A stretch of 64,000 nt of DNA, from contig CM064512.1 in NCBI GenBank assembly GCA_032716605.1, forward strand, positions 30,867,827-30,931,826, written 5' to 3'. This document shows, piece after piece, positions 47,821 to 58,901 of the stretch. Every line of letters begins with the position of its first letter. Position 1 is the stretch's first letter. The stretch is from Paralithodes platypus. Taxonomy: Eukaryota; Arthropoda; Malacostraca; Decapoda; Lithodidae. The position numbers and the translations under genes are program-made. The notes beneath the pieces were generated by a model, which did no database searches, had not been told where the DNA came from, and was given only the letters and a program-made list of their open reading frames with translations.

Positions 47821-47984
47821 CTCATCCCTATGCAACGTGCACATAAGGGCGAAATTCCCAATTCGGTCTTCACAGCATGATAGAGCGTGCTGCCACCTAT
47901 TGGGAACCAGTGAAAACTCAAATTCTGTTATTTGGTTCGTAGGCCCCTTGACTTCGAGAGGCCTCGGTCACACTTTCAATTTAT

Positions 47985-48170
47985 TATTAATTTATTATTA
48001 AGCCAAATTTATATTTTTTTGCCTGAATTTCTTTCTCCTTTTGTCGTTGATAACGCTGACCCCCTTTGACATCCTTAATCAGAGTATTTGATGGTTTCCA
48101 TTGATAATAAGTTAAATCTTCTGTAGCAATTGCCTGTTTAGCTAGCAAGCGATTTGCTACTGTCTTAACT
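47985..48170 (-). pseudogene. unidentified coding-like fragment
   Basis: The minus strand reads VANRLLAKQAIATEDLTYY and QWKPSNTLIKDVKG before a frameshift. Composition and continuity look protein-like and the fragment abuts the MITE at 48171, but I do not recognise the family. Confidence 0.25.
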
Positions 48171-48658
48171 TTAACCCTTAATTAGCGGCTCACCACATAA
48201 GTCGAGTTAAATAAAGCTGGACTATGTGGCGGCGCTCGACATAGGTCGAGTGGCAATTTCAGCACGTAATGTTGCTGAGAGAGAGAGACAAGTGGTGGCA
48301 GGAGACTAGCGAGCGTATGACTGCTCCAGACCACCGCGGCGAACCTACTGACACGAATCTCAGCTCCCTCCTCCCTCTCTCACTCGCTACATACTGAATT
48401 ATATGGGGAAAGTACCGAATTACATGCTTTTTGCACTCGCGTTGCACAGTTATTGCAAGAAAACTAGCCATCATAAAAGGATCGTTATGGTGTCATTCGA
48501 AAGCTCTGTTTATGCCCTTTCAGGGATAGGTACTTGTTTTACGTTCTGGGTCTTATTTAGGCATGAAAATGATCACGTAAACAGCCCTATTTTGGCTAAA
48601 AACACCCCGCTGTGCGGTACATATAAATAAACCGCATAGGCCGCTCGTAAGGTGTTAA
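48171..48658 (+). mobile_element. 488-bp TTAA MITE (copy C)
   Basis: The ends TTAACCCTTAATTAGCGGC and, from the right, TTAACACCTTACGAGCGGC form a recognisable inverted repeat. The palindromic words CCACATAAGTCG (48193-48204) and CGACATAGGTCG (48237-48248) are 44 bp apart, the first centred 27.5 bp from the TTAA edge. The interior is as in copies A and B. Confidence 0.85.
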
Positions 48659-50220
48659 ATCTATTTGTTTGTTTGGTTTTTAATCAAGTTGACTTGGGAG
48701 AAAACACGCTCAACACAATATGTATCACAGTATTACTCCAACTGAGGCCACACGTCTCTCACAAGTCAAGTACGTATAACACACCAAGACATAGTACATC
48801 TAGCAATACATAATCCCACAGGAACGAATCCTGTCAAATCTTATCCTTCATATTTATCTCATTGTAAACTTGTAACCTTCACTATTTGCTCCTAGAATAT
48901 TTCAGTATGTAAGATCTTTATTATTTTAATGTTTTTTGAATGAAATTACATTACAATGTGTATATTTAGAATAGCGGAAAGGCAATTCCACGAAATGCGT
49001 AATTGTTTACAAAAAAATCCATGATCCCAAGGCTTACCTCAAATTTCAAAATCCCAATTTTTTTAGAAATATCCCAAGCGCTGGCAAACTTGCTGCCCTT
49101 CGCCCAGCAAGAAGTGTTGCGGGTATCATCCTCCAACCGTAGAGTAGCCCTAACCGCCTGCACTACCAACCACTCAACTGCAGCCGCTGTGTAGAGAACG
49201 AATCATAATTACCGTACTGGGAAGCAAGTTTTGGACTAGAGGCCCTAACTTGACACCAAGCACACTAAGCACACCCACCAAATGACAATGTTTGCAATCT
49301 ATCTTACCTCCCTATGTCCCTGCGCCAACGGTTGAGATTCTACTCTATACACACTCCTATTTATTGAATGAATAAGCCAACGGCACATATAGGTAAATAA
49401 CAACCAACAGCAACTCCGATCCAGTTCCTGAATCTTACTACTAAAGCCTCCGGACTAGGCTTATGTACCAGGAATGTTGTTACATCCTGTTCACGTAAAT
49501 GGGCAATAGAACTTCTATCTCCCTCTGCCATTGCTACCTCAAAACTTGTACACTATACCCCCCCAACAAAAAAAAAAAAATTGGACAAAGGGTCACAGAG
49601 TATCTTCTTGTTTGAGCTACTTTTAAAACAAGATGTTTTGTTTGGGCCGTTACTCTGACTATTCTACCACAAGGTCGCCATTTGTTTACGATCGAAACAG
49701 CAGAGCACAACAAAATACGGTACTTGGTCAACAGCCTAATTGCACAAATCTGTCCCGACCTAGGCAACAGAAAACTCAGGTGGAGTTTAAACGCTGCAAC
49801 TTTAAAAAAATAATACCTGGCTGCCAAATGAATACAACCTATGCTCAAAATGTGAATTACATTACTCTACAAATATATGGATAGGTTAACTTGAGTTTCC
49901 CCCAAGGAAGTTAAAACAAGTCGTCCTTGTCAAACAACCTGGGAAAGCCAGGACTCAGTACATCAAAGAAGAACAAGTTGCATAAAACTTCCAGGGGTGA
50001 ATCCTAAACCTTAAGTAAAATAATCCTAACACCTAAACATGGTGCACAGTATGGGCAGTAACCACTATTACCCCCAGGCTGCTCGAGGTAAACTAAAATA
50101 GAGGGAAAGGGTGGGTAAGGAAAAGTACAGACTGTACAGTACTGCATCTAGCAACACCCAAATTCGCAGCTTCTAAACACAAGCTGTGTTTCCACGGTGT
50201 GTTACCCAAGACAATAATCT
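48659..50220. other. no gene or recognised repeat seen
   Basis: There is a poly-A run near 49567-49580. Short frames near 49534-49884 show no family resemblance. Confidence 0.4.
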
Positions 50221-50221
50221 T

Positions 50222-51020
50222 TATTTTATTAATTTCATCCCAACACCAAACACCTCCAATGAATTTCATGAAAGCGTATAATTATGTGATCCACCGAGAT
50301 TCGAACATGGGTTATCACACATATTTTTAAACACTCTAACCATTACACCACCAAGTCGGTTAAAGGTCTATGCACATGCCTACGACTTATTATCCATTCT
50401 CAAATACTGGATATTAATCTAATCATGTTCATATTCCCAACCTCGCTATGGTAGCCTTCTGTTTAAGCGAGAGGAAAGAATATTCATGGGGCACAGATCA
50501 TAGACCGGCCTTGCTACGAAATATCCCTGAACCTACTGATAATCTATATCTTATTGATTTCACCACAACACCAAACACCTCCAATTAATTTATTGAAAGC
50601 ATACTGTATAATTATGTGATCCACCGAGATTCGAATCTGGGTTATCACACAGATTTTTAAACACTCTAACCATTACACCACCAAAGAGGGTTAAAGATTT
50701 ATGCACACGCCTACGACTTATATCCATTCTCGAATACTGGATATTAATCTAATCATGTTCATATTCCCAACCGAGCTATGGTAGCCTACTGTTTAAGTTA
50801 GAGGAAAGAATATTCATGAGGTACAGCCGCACAGATCATATAGACCGGCCTCGCTACGAAATATCCCTGAACCTACTGATAATCTATTTTGTATTCATTT
50901 CACCACAACACCAAACACCTTCAATGAAATTAATGAAAGCATATATGTGATCCACCGGGATTCGAACCTGGATTATCATACACCAATTTTTAAACACTCT
51001 AACCATTACACCACCAAGAT
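50222..51020 (-). repeat. tandem array of tRNA-headed repeat (type 1), about 2.4 units
   Basis: tRNA-like heads at 50286-50357, 50616-50687 and 50947-51018 (minus) are spaced 330 and 331 bp. Each has a B box (GTTCGAA flanked by TC or AC) and an A-box-like GTGGTGTAATGG. Each unit is body (about 180 bp), head, then a tail ending in GTGAAATTAATA. The first two units are complete; the third lacks its body. The units resemble type 2 (57353-58148) in the body start and in the sequence before the head. Confidence 0.8.
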
Positions 51021-51039
51021 GGTTAATTAAATGTTTATG

Positions 51040-52145
51040 CACACAAAACACATGTAATGATACATATTGTAAGTGGTAAGAAGAATGCGACTGGAAAGTA
51101 ATTATTGGATACTTCGCTTACTCAGGTTACTCATTCAACTAAGCCTAGTGGTTTCCCCACCAAAATCGCCAAAACCCAACTCTATACTCGTCATGCCCCT
51201 TTCCCACTGGTACGACAACTCACGATTTTCGTCGCCAATGACTTAGTTTTGTCAAATTCGCAAAAATACTTGCAACGTTCACGATTTGGACCGTTTCAAA
51301 CAGATGACAAATTATACTCGGCGAAGATGTCGCCGATGTCGGCGACACAATCGCCGACCTTCTGCGACGTTATCGGCGTTCCATATGGCCGAACTATCCC
51401 AAGGTGTTCCTTTTCACACTGTCCAGCCCATCTACCTCCACACCACACCTCATTCTTAAACTGCATACAGTAGTCTAAGTTTAGCCAAAATCAAAGGTAA
51501 AAGGTGTCACGTCATCGTGCTGAATGGGTTAATAGTGTCTCTTTGGCTCAAAAACACGGAAGATTAACACTTACAAATAAAGCATCCTAAGTTACTTAAG
51601 TTATTTCCCTATACTAACTCATTGCGTCTATCTCCATTAAGATCGTGCTCAACGATACAGATCCCAGCGAATATCTTGGACAACAGGTTATCTGGGGGCC
51701 TGATTCAATTATATAATAACATTTGAAACAAAACCTATGTATTGTTTAACTGATACACTTACTTCGAATCTAAAGTGTTCCCACATACAATCCCCAATAG
51801 TACTAAGTGAACACCTCAAACCGGTTGATGATATCATTGCATACTTCAATGGCTAGAAATAAAAATAATAATATTCATTACAAAACAAATAACATGACCT
51901 CACAAAACTATCTACCTAAAGAATGGAGTCCTGTTTACTTGCGTGTGGAAAGGATTCCCGAATGTATGCATGAACAAGTATACCCAGAGCCCATAGTTAG
52001 CGTAAAATTATCGTAAACGGGGCTTAACGGAGGGAGCGAATGTTAGCGTTACGCCCAGGGACGGAGTGAAAAACAGAATTAAAGGTGAATTTTCCGGTGA
52101 GCCAGTTGTAGTATTCTCTCTCTCTCTCTGTATATATATATATAT
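51040..52145. other. no gene seen; GTCGGCGA-rich patch and TA microsatellite
   Basis: Near 51320-51380 a patch repeats TCGCCGA/TCGGCG words. A GGGTTAA at about 51528 could be one end of another TTAA element but no partner end was found. (TC)n and (TA)n lie at about 52116-52145, directly against the LTR. Confidence 0.4.
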
Positions 52146-53573
52146 TGTTACGTATCTTGATCCTCAAGTGGTTAACTTGATGAAACTAGATAGCACAGAG
52201 ATATATATTAAGGTATCAGTCAGCTGAAGGCAAAACGAAAGTAAAATCTAATAACATTATTTCCTGCTGTTGCTTCCTTTCCTTTTGGATCTTAGGACTT
52301 GGTATCCTTTATTCACTGATACTCTTTAATTATGAAACAATACTGAAACTAATTAAAGTCATGTAGTATTTATAAAGAATTATTATTTAACCGAAGCTTA
52401 GTAGGCTATGGTTATGAACCGAATAAGTTATATCTAAAGAAGGACTATTAATTATATATCAAGTCTTGAAAGATAAATATTAAGGTAAGAATATTTCTGT
52501 CTCTTACCCTTTTTTAAATGAATAGCTAGTTTTCTTATATGTCCTTTTATTTATATTTAATGTAGTTATTATTCTTGGTTCTTGTCTTACGTTAATAGTT
52601 TTATATTATTATTATCAGGATTAATATCAAAGTCACATAAAAAGTTAGATATATATTTAATAATTAGATAAATGTATTTCTTAACCACGTAACATTGATG
52701 TTTGATTATGAGTAAATTAAGTTACAGGATCGCTTCATAGATTCGATTCAGGTCTCACTCAAATAATATGAAAAGCAAAAATATTATTTTGAAGCTAAAA
52801 GAATTTTCTTCAGCTTAGGAAATCACTTGAAGTAACATTAAAACAGCCATGTTAGTCTAAGGCGATATTACTAATATGAGACAATAGTATCACCGTTCTT
52901 GTTCTTACCAGCAATGTAAGCTTAATTAAAAGAAAAGTAAAGAACTCGCAAGTATTAATATAAAACAATAGTATTACTTTTATCATAACCCAATTACTTA
53001 AAAGAGTTGCTTTAGTCCACAAGTCAGTCAACTAAAATAGTTAAGTACATAATAGTAGCGTTAACGTTAATTCTCAATCACATATCTCACTAACCAACAT
53101 ACTGTAAGTGTTTACACCGAACACACATAACACACACTTATATAATCTGACTGTCAGTCACAATCCCATTATAATACTTCACCCCGTCTTCCTCCAGCTG
53201 TAAGTTCACCTTCTCAACTCCAAATGTGACTGATTTGTATGCCCACTACTCGGGTCTTATATACTATGCAATGATGGTGTAGGAACGAATCAGGAGGCGG
53301 GGGATGGTGCGCGCCCCAATCACAGCTCCTCTAGTTGCGTAGCAGGTGCGTGGTCCAATGGCATTGATTATCGTCATAGCGTCGAGTCATCGAAGTAGTT
53401 TGCAGGGTCCCATATGACGCACACAGGTGTGAAGGCTTGTTTGCTGGTATGCAGGCGAGCTGGTTTTCACTCGCTGGTTCGCTCGCTGGTCTGCTTCGCC
53501 GCCTGGGTAATTCGGCACTCCTTCAACTCTTAATTATAACTCTTAAATAAACACATACAGGGCTCGTATGTCA
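52146..53573 (-). repeat. 3' LTR of gypsy element B (1428 bp)
   Basis: It starts TGACATACGAGCC just after the polypurine tract and ends ATACGTAACA at 52146, beside a TA microsatellite. The ends are TG..CA as in most LTRs, and the CGTAACA end is shared with the element A LTR. Confidence 0.7.
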
Positions 53574-53586
53574 GACCTCCCCCCTA
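53574..53586 (-). promoter_or_regulatory. polypurine tract of gypsy element B
   Basis: TAGGGGGGAGGTC on the minus strand, immediately before the LTR's TG. Such tracts prime plus-strand DNA synthesis. Confidence 0.65.
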
Positions 53587-53897
53587 GAAAAGAGTTTAAG
53601 GAGTATAGTACATAATATACATAATACATAATTAGATTCACCACCAGATTGGCAACAGCAAGATTATAATAAGGATATCACCCAAAGTAGGCAACGTCTC
53701 CAGGTACCACATCAGAACATAGCCGGAACGTAGCTGGAGCGTTATTCGAACTGCAAGGCATTATCTCACAGCTGAAGGCTTGAAAGCGCACTACTAAAGC
53801 ATGATATTTACCTCGCTACAAGGGAGAGCTAATTGCCAAAATCCTCTCATTAAGTTAATCTTACTGCTGTATGAGGCCAATCTGGTAAATGCAATCT

Positions 53898-54146
53898 TTA
53901 ATAGATACGTGATAGGCAATCGGCTAGCATATTCTGGACCCCCTTAATATGTTTAACATCCAGGGAGTATTCCTGCAGCAACAAACTCCACCTGGTCAGT
54001 CGTTGGTTTTTATTTTGGAACTTATGCAAACATTTTAAGGGGTGATGGTCAGTATACACAGTGATGGCACCAGAGGCAGATTGCACATAGACAGCAAAGT
54101 ATTGAAGGGATAAAATTAATGCTAACAGCTCCTTCTCAATGACTGA
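53898..54146 (-). pseudogene. Ty3/gypsy RNase H domain, truncated
   Basis: Coding starts SVIEKELLAL (catalytic Glu), then VYTDHHPLKCL (catalytic Asp), RLTRWSLLLQEY and NMLADCLSRI (catalytic Asp) before a stop. The first catalytic Asp and all of RT lie on the other side of the LTR insertion at 54147. The frame continues upstream into LTR sequence only by chance. Confidence 0.85.
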
Positions 54147-54780
54147 TGTTACGACAAGGACTCTTATAAACCAAGGGCTCTTAATCATTGGACTAGAAAG
54201 GCTCACAGCCACAACGGTAACACTAGATCCAACCCTCGAACTTATAATGCCGGCGCACTAAAACACCTATACCCTCCAGAGTTAAATCTGCGATAGCGGG
54301 GTGTCCTATAACTCAGTATAAATGCACTACTACTTCAGGCTGATGATCTCTGATACAGCCTGATCACAACAACATACAATTACGTTAACCCTCCCGCATT
54401 CGGTAACTTAAATATGTAACTTATGGTAAGACCTTCTCTAAATTTGCCATGAAATACCAGGCTGGGCGAGTTTTCGAAGCCTTGTGTTTTTCCGTATTTT
54501 CATCCACCAGAATGCTGTTTATTGTGATGTATCATATGTCAATAGAAAGAGGAATATTTATAGTACATGATAAAACAAAACAAAATGTAAATAAATCGAA
54601 ATATGAAAGTGTAAATGAGTCCGGAATACAATTATTTCCCATGCAATTGTTTTCACACCGTCCTAGCTCTAAATTGTGAGTGATGACCATATATTTTTTT
54701 TTTGCTCAAATAATAGTATTTTTTCTCCTCTTTCCAAATCTGAAAACAGATTTTTTTTTATCTTCAATAGTTCTCAAGCA

Positions 54781-55588
54781 GTGACCGAAAAAATAAAAAC
54801 TATGATTTTGATTTATATGGTTTATAACATTTTCGATTTATTTCGTTGCTACGAAGTGTATGGTCTTAAATTTAGGCTGTATGAATACGGAAAATAATGC
54901 TGATGAGTATAAAACAAACTAGAAGTTCCTAGGACAAATACTTTTTGCGATATGAATATTTGAAATGAAGAGCCAAAATGCGAATATTTACGCTTCACCC
55001 ATCTCTGTTCCGGCGATGCTAGCCGGGTTCCGAGCTGTTCCCCACCTCGTGGTTGCGTTATTTGCTAGGATACGTATATAACTCTTTATATCACCGTCAT
55101 CGGAAAATTATGCTCTTTCTAATGGTGAAAACTAAAATAATATAGCGTAATTGGTTCGCGAGCTATGCCCAATTGTTTTCATGCAGTGACTGAAAACAAA
55201 AAAATATGATTTTGATTGATATGGTTTATAACATTTTCGATTTATTTCGTTGCTACGAAGTGTATGATTTTAAATTTAGGCTGTATGAATACGGCAAATA
55301 ATGCTGATGAGTATAAAACAAACTAGAAGTTCCTACGACAAATACTTTTTGCGCTATGAATATTTGAAATGAAGAGCCAAATGCGAATATTTACGCTTCA
55401 CCCGTCTCAGTTCCGCCGATGCTAGCCGGGTTCCGAGCTGTTCCCCACCTCGGCGTTGGTTTATTTGCTCGGATACGTATATAACTGTTTATATCACCAT
55501 CATCGGAAAATTATGCTCTTTCTAATGGTGAAAACAAAAATAATATAGCGTAATTGGTTCGCGAGCTATGCGCAATTGTTTCCATGCA
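54781..55588 (+). repeat. two tandem copies of a 405-bp unit in element G
   Basis: Unit 1 (54781-55185) and unit 2 (55186-55588) are highly similar. They share TATGGTTTATAACATTTTCG, GATGCTAGCCGGGTTCCGAG and TTATGCTCTTTCTAATGGTG. Coding potential is poor. Confidence 0.9.
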
Positions 55589-55639
55589 TTGTTATTGTTA
55601 TGTAAATATTTGAGAATGTTTATTCAGTTATATATCTTT

Positions 55640-55787
55640 GCCACAATGTACAACACTTATATAAATATATAAATATATATATATATATACAGTATATATA
55701 TATATATATATATACAAGGTGTCAAACATAATATTATAATGAATGGTAATACAAATATGTGTATGGGTGTGTGGGTATCTATATATA

Positions 55788-55831
<44 letters not shown>

Positions 55832-56157
55832 GGTATATATATATATATAAATATATATACAGTATACATACAAGGTGTCATAAATATATATATATATTTA
55901 TGTGGTATATATATATATATATATAAAATAAATAAAATAAAAATATAAATAAAATGAAATAAATAAAATAAAATGAATAACAACAGTAATAAATAAAATA
56001 AATAAATATATAAATCAAATAAAAATATAATAATAATATAAATACTCGATTATGGGCCTTGGGCTTGCTCTGGACATTGGGGCTGATCCGCTAGACACCC
56101 TGGGCAACAGGAATATAAACAAAAAAAATATATAAATATATATATACAGTATATATA

Positions 56158-56204
<47 letters not shown>

Positions 56205-56224
56205 TGTATATATATATATATACC

Positions 56225-56271
<47 letters not shown>

Positions 56272-56628
56272 CAAATGAAATAAAAATATAAATAAAATTG
56301 AAATGTAATAATAATAATATAAATACTCGATTATGGGCCTTGGGCTTGCTCGGGACCTTGGGGCTGATCCGCTAGACACCCTGGGGAACAGGAACAACAA
56401 AACAAATATATACGGTATGTACAGTATATAAATATAAAATAAATAAAATAAACATAAATAAAATGAAATAAATAAAATAAAATAAATAAAAACAATAATA
56501 AATAAAATAAATAAATATTTAAATAAAATACAAAATATAATAATAATATAAATACTTGATTATGGGCCTTGGGCTTGCTTGGGACGTTGGGGCTGTTATA
56601 TACTGTATATAGGCTATATATAATATAT

Positions 56629-56671
<43 letters not shown>

Positions 56672-56700
56672 ATATATATACTGTAATATAACTAAAATTC
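55640..56700. repeat. TA/AATA-rich compound minisatellite in element G
   Basis: Long (TA)n and (AAATA)n tracts contain three copies of a block reading ATTATGGGCCTTGGGCTTGC (near 56047, 56331 and 56560); the third is truncated. Two copies continue CTGATCCGCTAGACACCCTG. A CAAGGTGTCA(A/T)A word recurs near 55715 and 55870. Confidence 0.9.
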
Positions 56701-57352
56701 CATAGAGTACTTCTCATACTTCCTGTAAGCATTCCTGTGACATCTTCGTGATTATAATGTATTTATTTTGTAGGCAGTATTTATTGATAAATATATTTGT
56801 CCTTCAAGCAAAAAATAGTGTAAAGTCATCAATGATACCTAGACAAAACTGCATCAATACTCAAGGGGTTAACCAAGGTTCACTCCCCTCAGTCACCAAA
56901 AGTCACAAGTAACATATTATATACATATATAGTTCGAATTATTCACTAAACACTTTCACTGGGTAGATGAAATAATCCATAATTGCCTGCCTATAGCTAG
57001 GCATGGTGGGCCAGAGGGAGGGAGCCCAGAATTTAAGGGCCAGGACCCTGCTTCACAGTCTGGTGGTCGAGAAACTAGTGACTTTTCAAAGGCCCGGGCT
57101 CCTCAGAGAGGGATGCTATGGGGTTGCTAGATACTTCCTTTTATAACTTGCTAATGCCTAACTTACCAGACCAAATTGCATCAAAATCGAGTCATAAACT
57201 TATTTTTGGCGAATATTTCTAACTTACACGTGGCATTATGACGCGATTGCGTCATACGAGCACTATTCGAGGGGTGGCGTTATGACGCGATCGCGTCCTA
57301 AAGATGCGGGAGGGTTAATAAGGTATACAAGGAAAAGATAGAGATCTTAATT

Positions 57353-58148
57353 GTCTTCATGGTGCGATGTATAAGGTGTTGATTTTCGGTGTGAGCATCC
57401 TGGGTTCGAGTCCACGGACTGCCACATGTGTTTGTAAATTTCATTAATCGATTTTAGGAGTATGGTTGGTTGTTGGAAGGAACATAATAATTGATATTGG
57501 TTCAGGAGTAATTTATCGAGAGGACTTCCCTAAGTGGTTAAGGCCCCATTAATTGCTCTTTCCATTCACATATGCATAGCCTACGTGAGTTGCAGTTGGG
57601 ATGTGTGTACATGCTTAGATTGATATGCAGGATTCGAAGTTGCATAATAAATCGTAGGCAGTGTCCACCAACCTTTAACTGTCTTCGTGGTGCAATGTAT
57701 AAGGTGTTGATTTTCGGTGTGAGCATCCTGGGTTCGAGTCCACGGACTGCCACATGTGTTTGTAAATTTCATTAATCGATTTTAGGAGTATGGTTGGTTG
57801 TTGGAAGGAACATAATAATTGATATTGGTTCAGGAGTAATTTATCGAGAGGACTTCCCTAAGTGGTTAAGGCCCCATTAATTGCTCTTTCCATTCACATA
57901 TGCATAGCCTACGTGAGTTGCAGTTGGGATGTGTGTACATGCTTAGATTGATATGCAGGATTCGAAGTTGCATAATAAATCGTAGGCAGTGTCCACCAAC
58001 CTTTAACTGTCTTCGTGGTGCGATGTATAAGGTGTTGATTTTCGGTGTGAGCATCCTGGGTTCGAGTCCACGGACTGCCACATGTGTTTGTAAATTTCAT
58101 TAATCGATTTTAGGAGTATGGTTGGTTGTTGGAAGGAACATAATAATT
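57353..58148 (+). repeat. tandem array of tRNA-headed repeat (type 2), 328-bp unit, 2.4 copies
   Basis: Heads start GTCTTC at 57353, 57681 and 58009, exactly 328 bp apart. Each head (about 73 bp) has a B box GGTTCGAGTCC. The units are almost identical (for example GCGATG or GCAATG in the head). The third copy stops after about 140 bp at AACATAATAATT, where LTR sequence resumes; the left junction is CTTAATT. An older relative is at 3970-4302. Confidence 0.9.
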
Positions 58149-58299
58149 AAATCACTGCAATTATTTAATGCAAACAAGAAGAAGGTATGATTAAAGTAAC
58201 TCTAAACAATAATAAACTGTCACTCCTATATTAAAGAAAGTGAATGAAAGTCCTAAAGCATCGAGCAGGAATCTTCTGAAGAAAGTCTGATGCTGCTTA

Positions 58300-58901
58300 A
58301 TCTAAGACGTGTGCATGGGGGGTACGAGACACCACATTCCTGTGCGCACATATTTGAGCTGTTCCCATCACTAACATCGTTATTTTACCATAAATAGCAT
58401 TAATACTTATCCATATGCGCCTATTATAGGTTGATTATAAAGGTATTAACCTGTTACAACAATAAAACAAGTGGAAACGGCGTTTGGATGGCCAAATCGG
58501 CGATACAGGCCGGGAGTTACATAATGTATGGCTCAGGCAACCTCCCTCCCCTCCACTTTTCCCCATGTCTGGAGAGAGACTGTCGATCGATACTCTCTCT
58601 CTCTCTCTTGCACTCGCTTGGTAACAGTGATGACAATGCCCTGCTTGCAACTCACTAATGTTAGCACGAAAATAGGCCACAGAATAAGGGAATAACAGGG
58701 AAAATAGGTGATAACTGAAGGAGGTGAGGAAAGTGGGGAAGGAGGGGAGGTGGAGGAGTGATATTTGGCATGGCCCAGGGAAAAAAAAAAAAAAAAAAAA
58801 AAAAATGGGGGTATTTTAAATGGATTTTTTTTTTCCCAGACTCTTAAGTCTTCCCGCAGTCGCCCGGGGAAACTCTTAAGAGTCTTCCCGCAGCTCCTGG
58901 G
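58300..58901 (-). mobile_element. 602-bp TTAA MITE (copy P2)
   Basis: TTAA at 58296-58299 and 58902-58905 lies in LTR sequence that joins cleanly when the insert is removed. It is the sister of 15401-16025 (shared blocks such as ATTAACCTGTTACAACAATA and GTGATATTTGGCATGGCC). ACTCTTAAGAGT (58872-58883) is centred 27.5 bp from the TTAA edge, with ACTCTTAAG again 32 bp inward. It contains a poly-A run at about 58780-58805. Confidence 0.85.

Larger units (their letters stand above)
46518..47970 (-). mobile_element. 1.45-kb DNA transposon derivative with about 37-bp inverted ends
   Basis: The left end (GAGGGCTCTCGAAGTCAAGG, then GGCCAACGAACCAAAT) matches the reverse complement of the right end with few mismatches. 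Between them on the minus strand are a CpG-rich promoter-like region, one exon and AT-rich DNA. No transposase core is present, so this looks like an internally deleted derivative. No clear target-site duplication was found. Confidence 0.7.
52146..54146 (-). mobile_element. Ty3/gypsy element B: 3' part (RNase H, 3' LTR)
   Basis: Read on the minus strand: RNase H coding (54146-53898), about 310 bp of noncoding DNA, a polypurine tract, then the 3' LTR. No integrase follows RNase H. The rest of pol is displaced by the LTR inserted at 54147 and lies beyond the window. The pol order implied here matches element A. Confidence 0.75.
54385..57318 (-). mobile_element. 2.93-kb TTAA-flanked element (G)
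   Basis: TTAA at 54385-54388 and 57315-57318 flanks inverted ends CCCTCCCGCAT. The LTR sequence either side joins exactly at a single TTAA, as shown by the uninterrupted solo LTR near 39025. The palindromes GACGCGATCGCGTC (57284-57297) and GACGCGATTGCGTC (57240-57253) are 44 bp apart, the first centred 27.5 bp from the TTAA edge. It holds a 405-bp tandem duplication and TA-rich minisatellites and has no transposase coding. GGGGTTAACC at about 56866 may be the end of a further insert. Confidence 0.8.

Noticed and set aside
51105..51473. Plus-strand frame of 122 codons
   Set aside because: Composition is not protein-like and it crosses the TCGCCGA-rich patch.
51490..51540. Further TTAA MITE ending at 51531
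   Set aside because: The GGGTTAA end has no matching partner end and no clear palindrome pair.
55628..56732. Tyr-Ile-rich open frames
   Set aside because: They are translations of (TA)n repeat in element G.
57353..58081. Three tRNA genes 328 bp apart
   Set aside because: A and B boxes are present but acceptor and anticodon stems pair poorly and the sequence recurs as part of a repeat unit; a tRNA-derived repeat is more likely.
57353..58148. CRISPR-like array
   Set aside because: Units are 328 bp and repeated in full without unique spacers, in a eukaryotic context.
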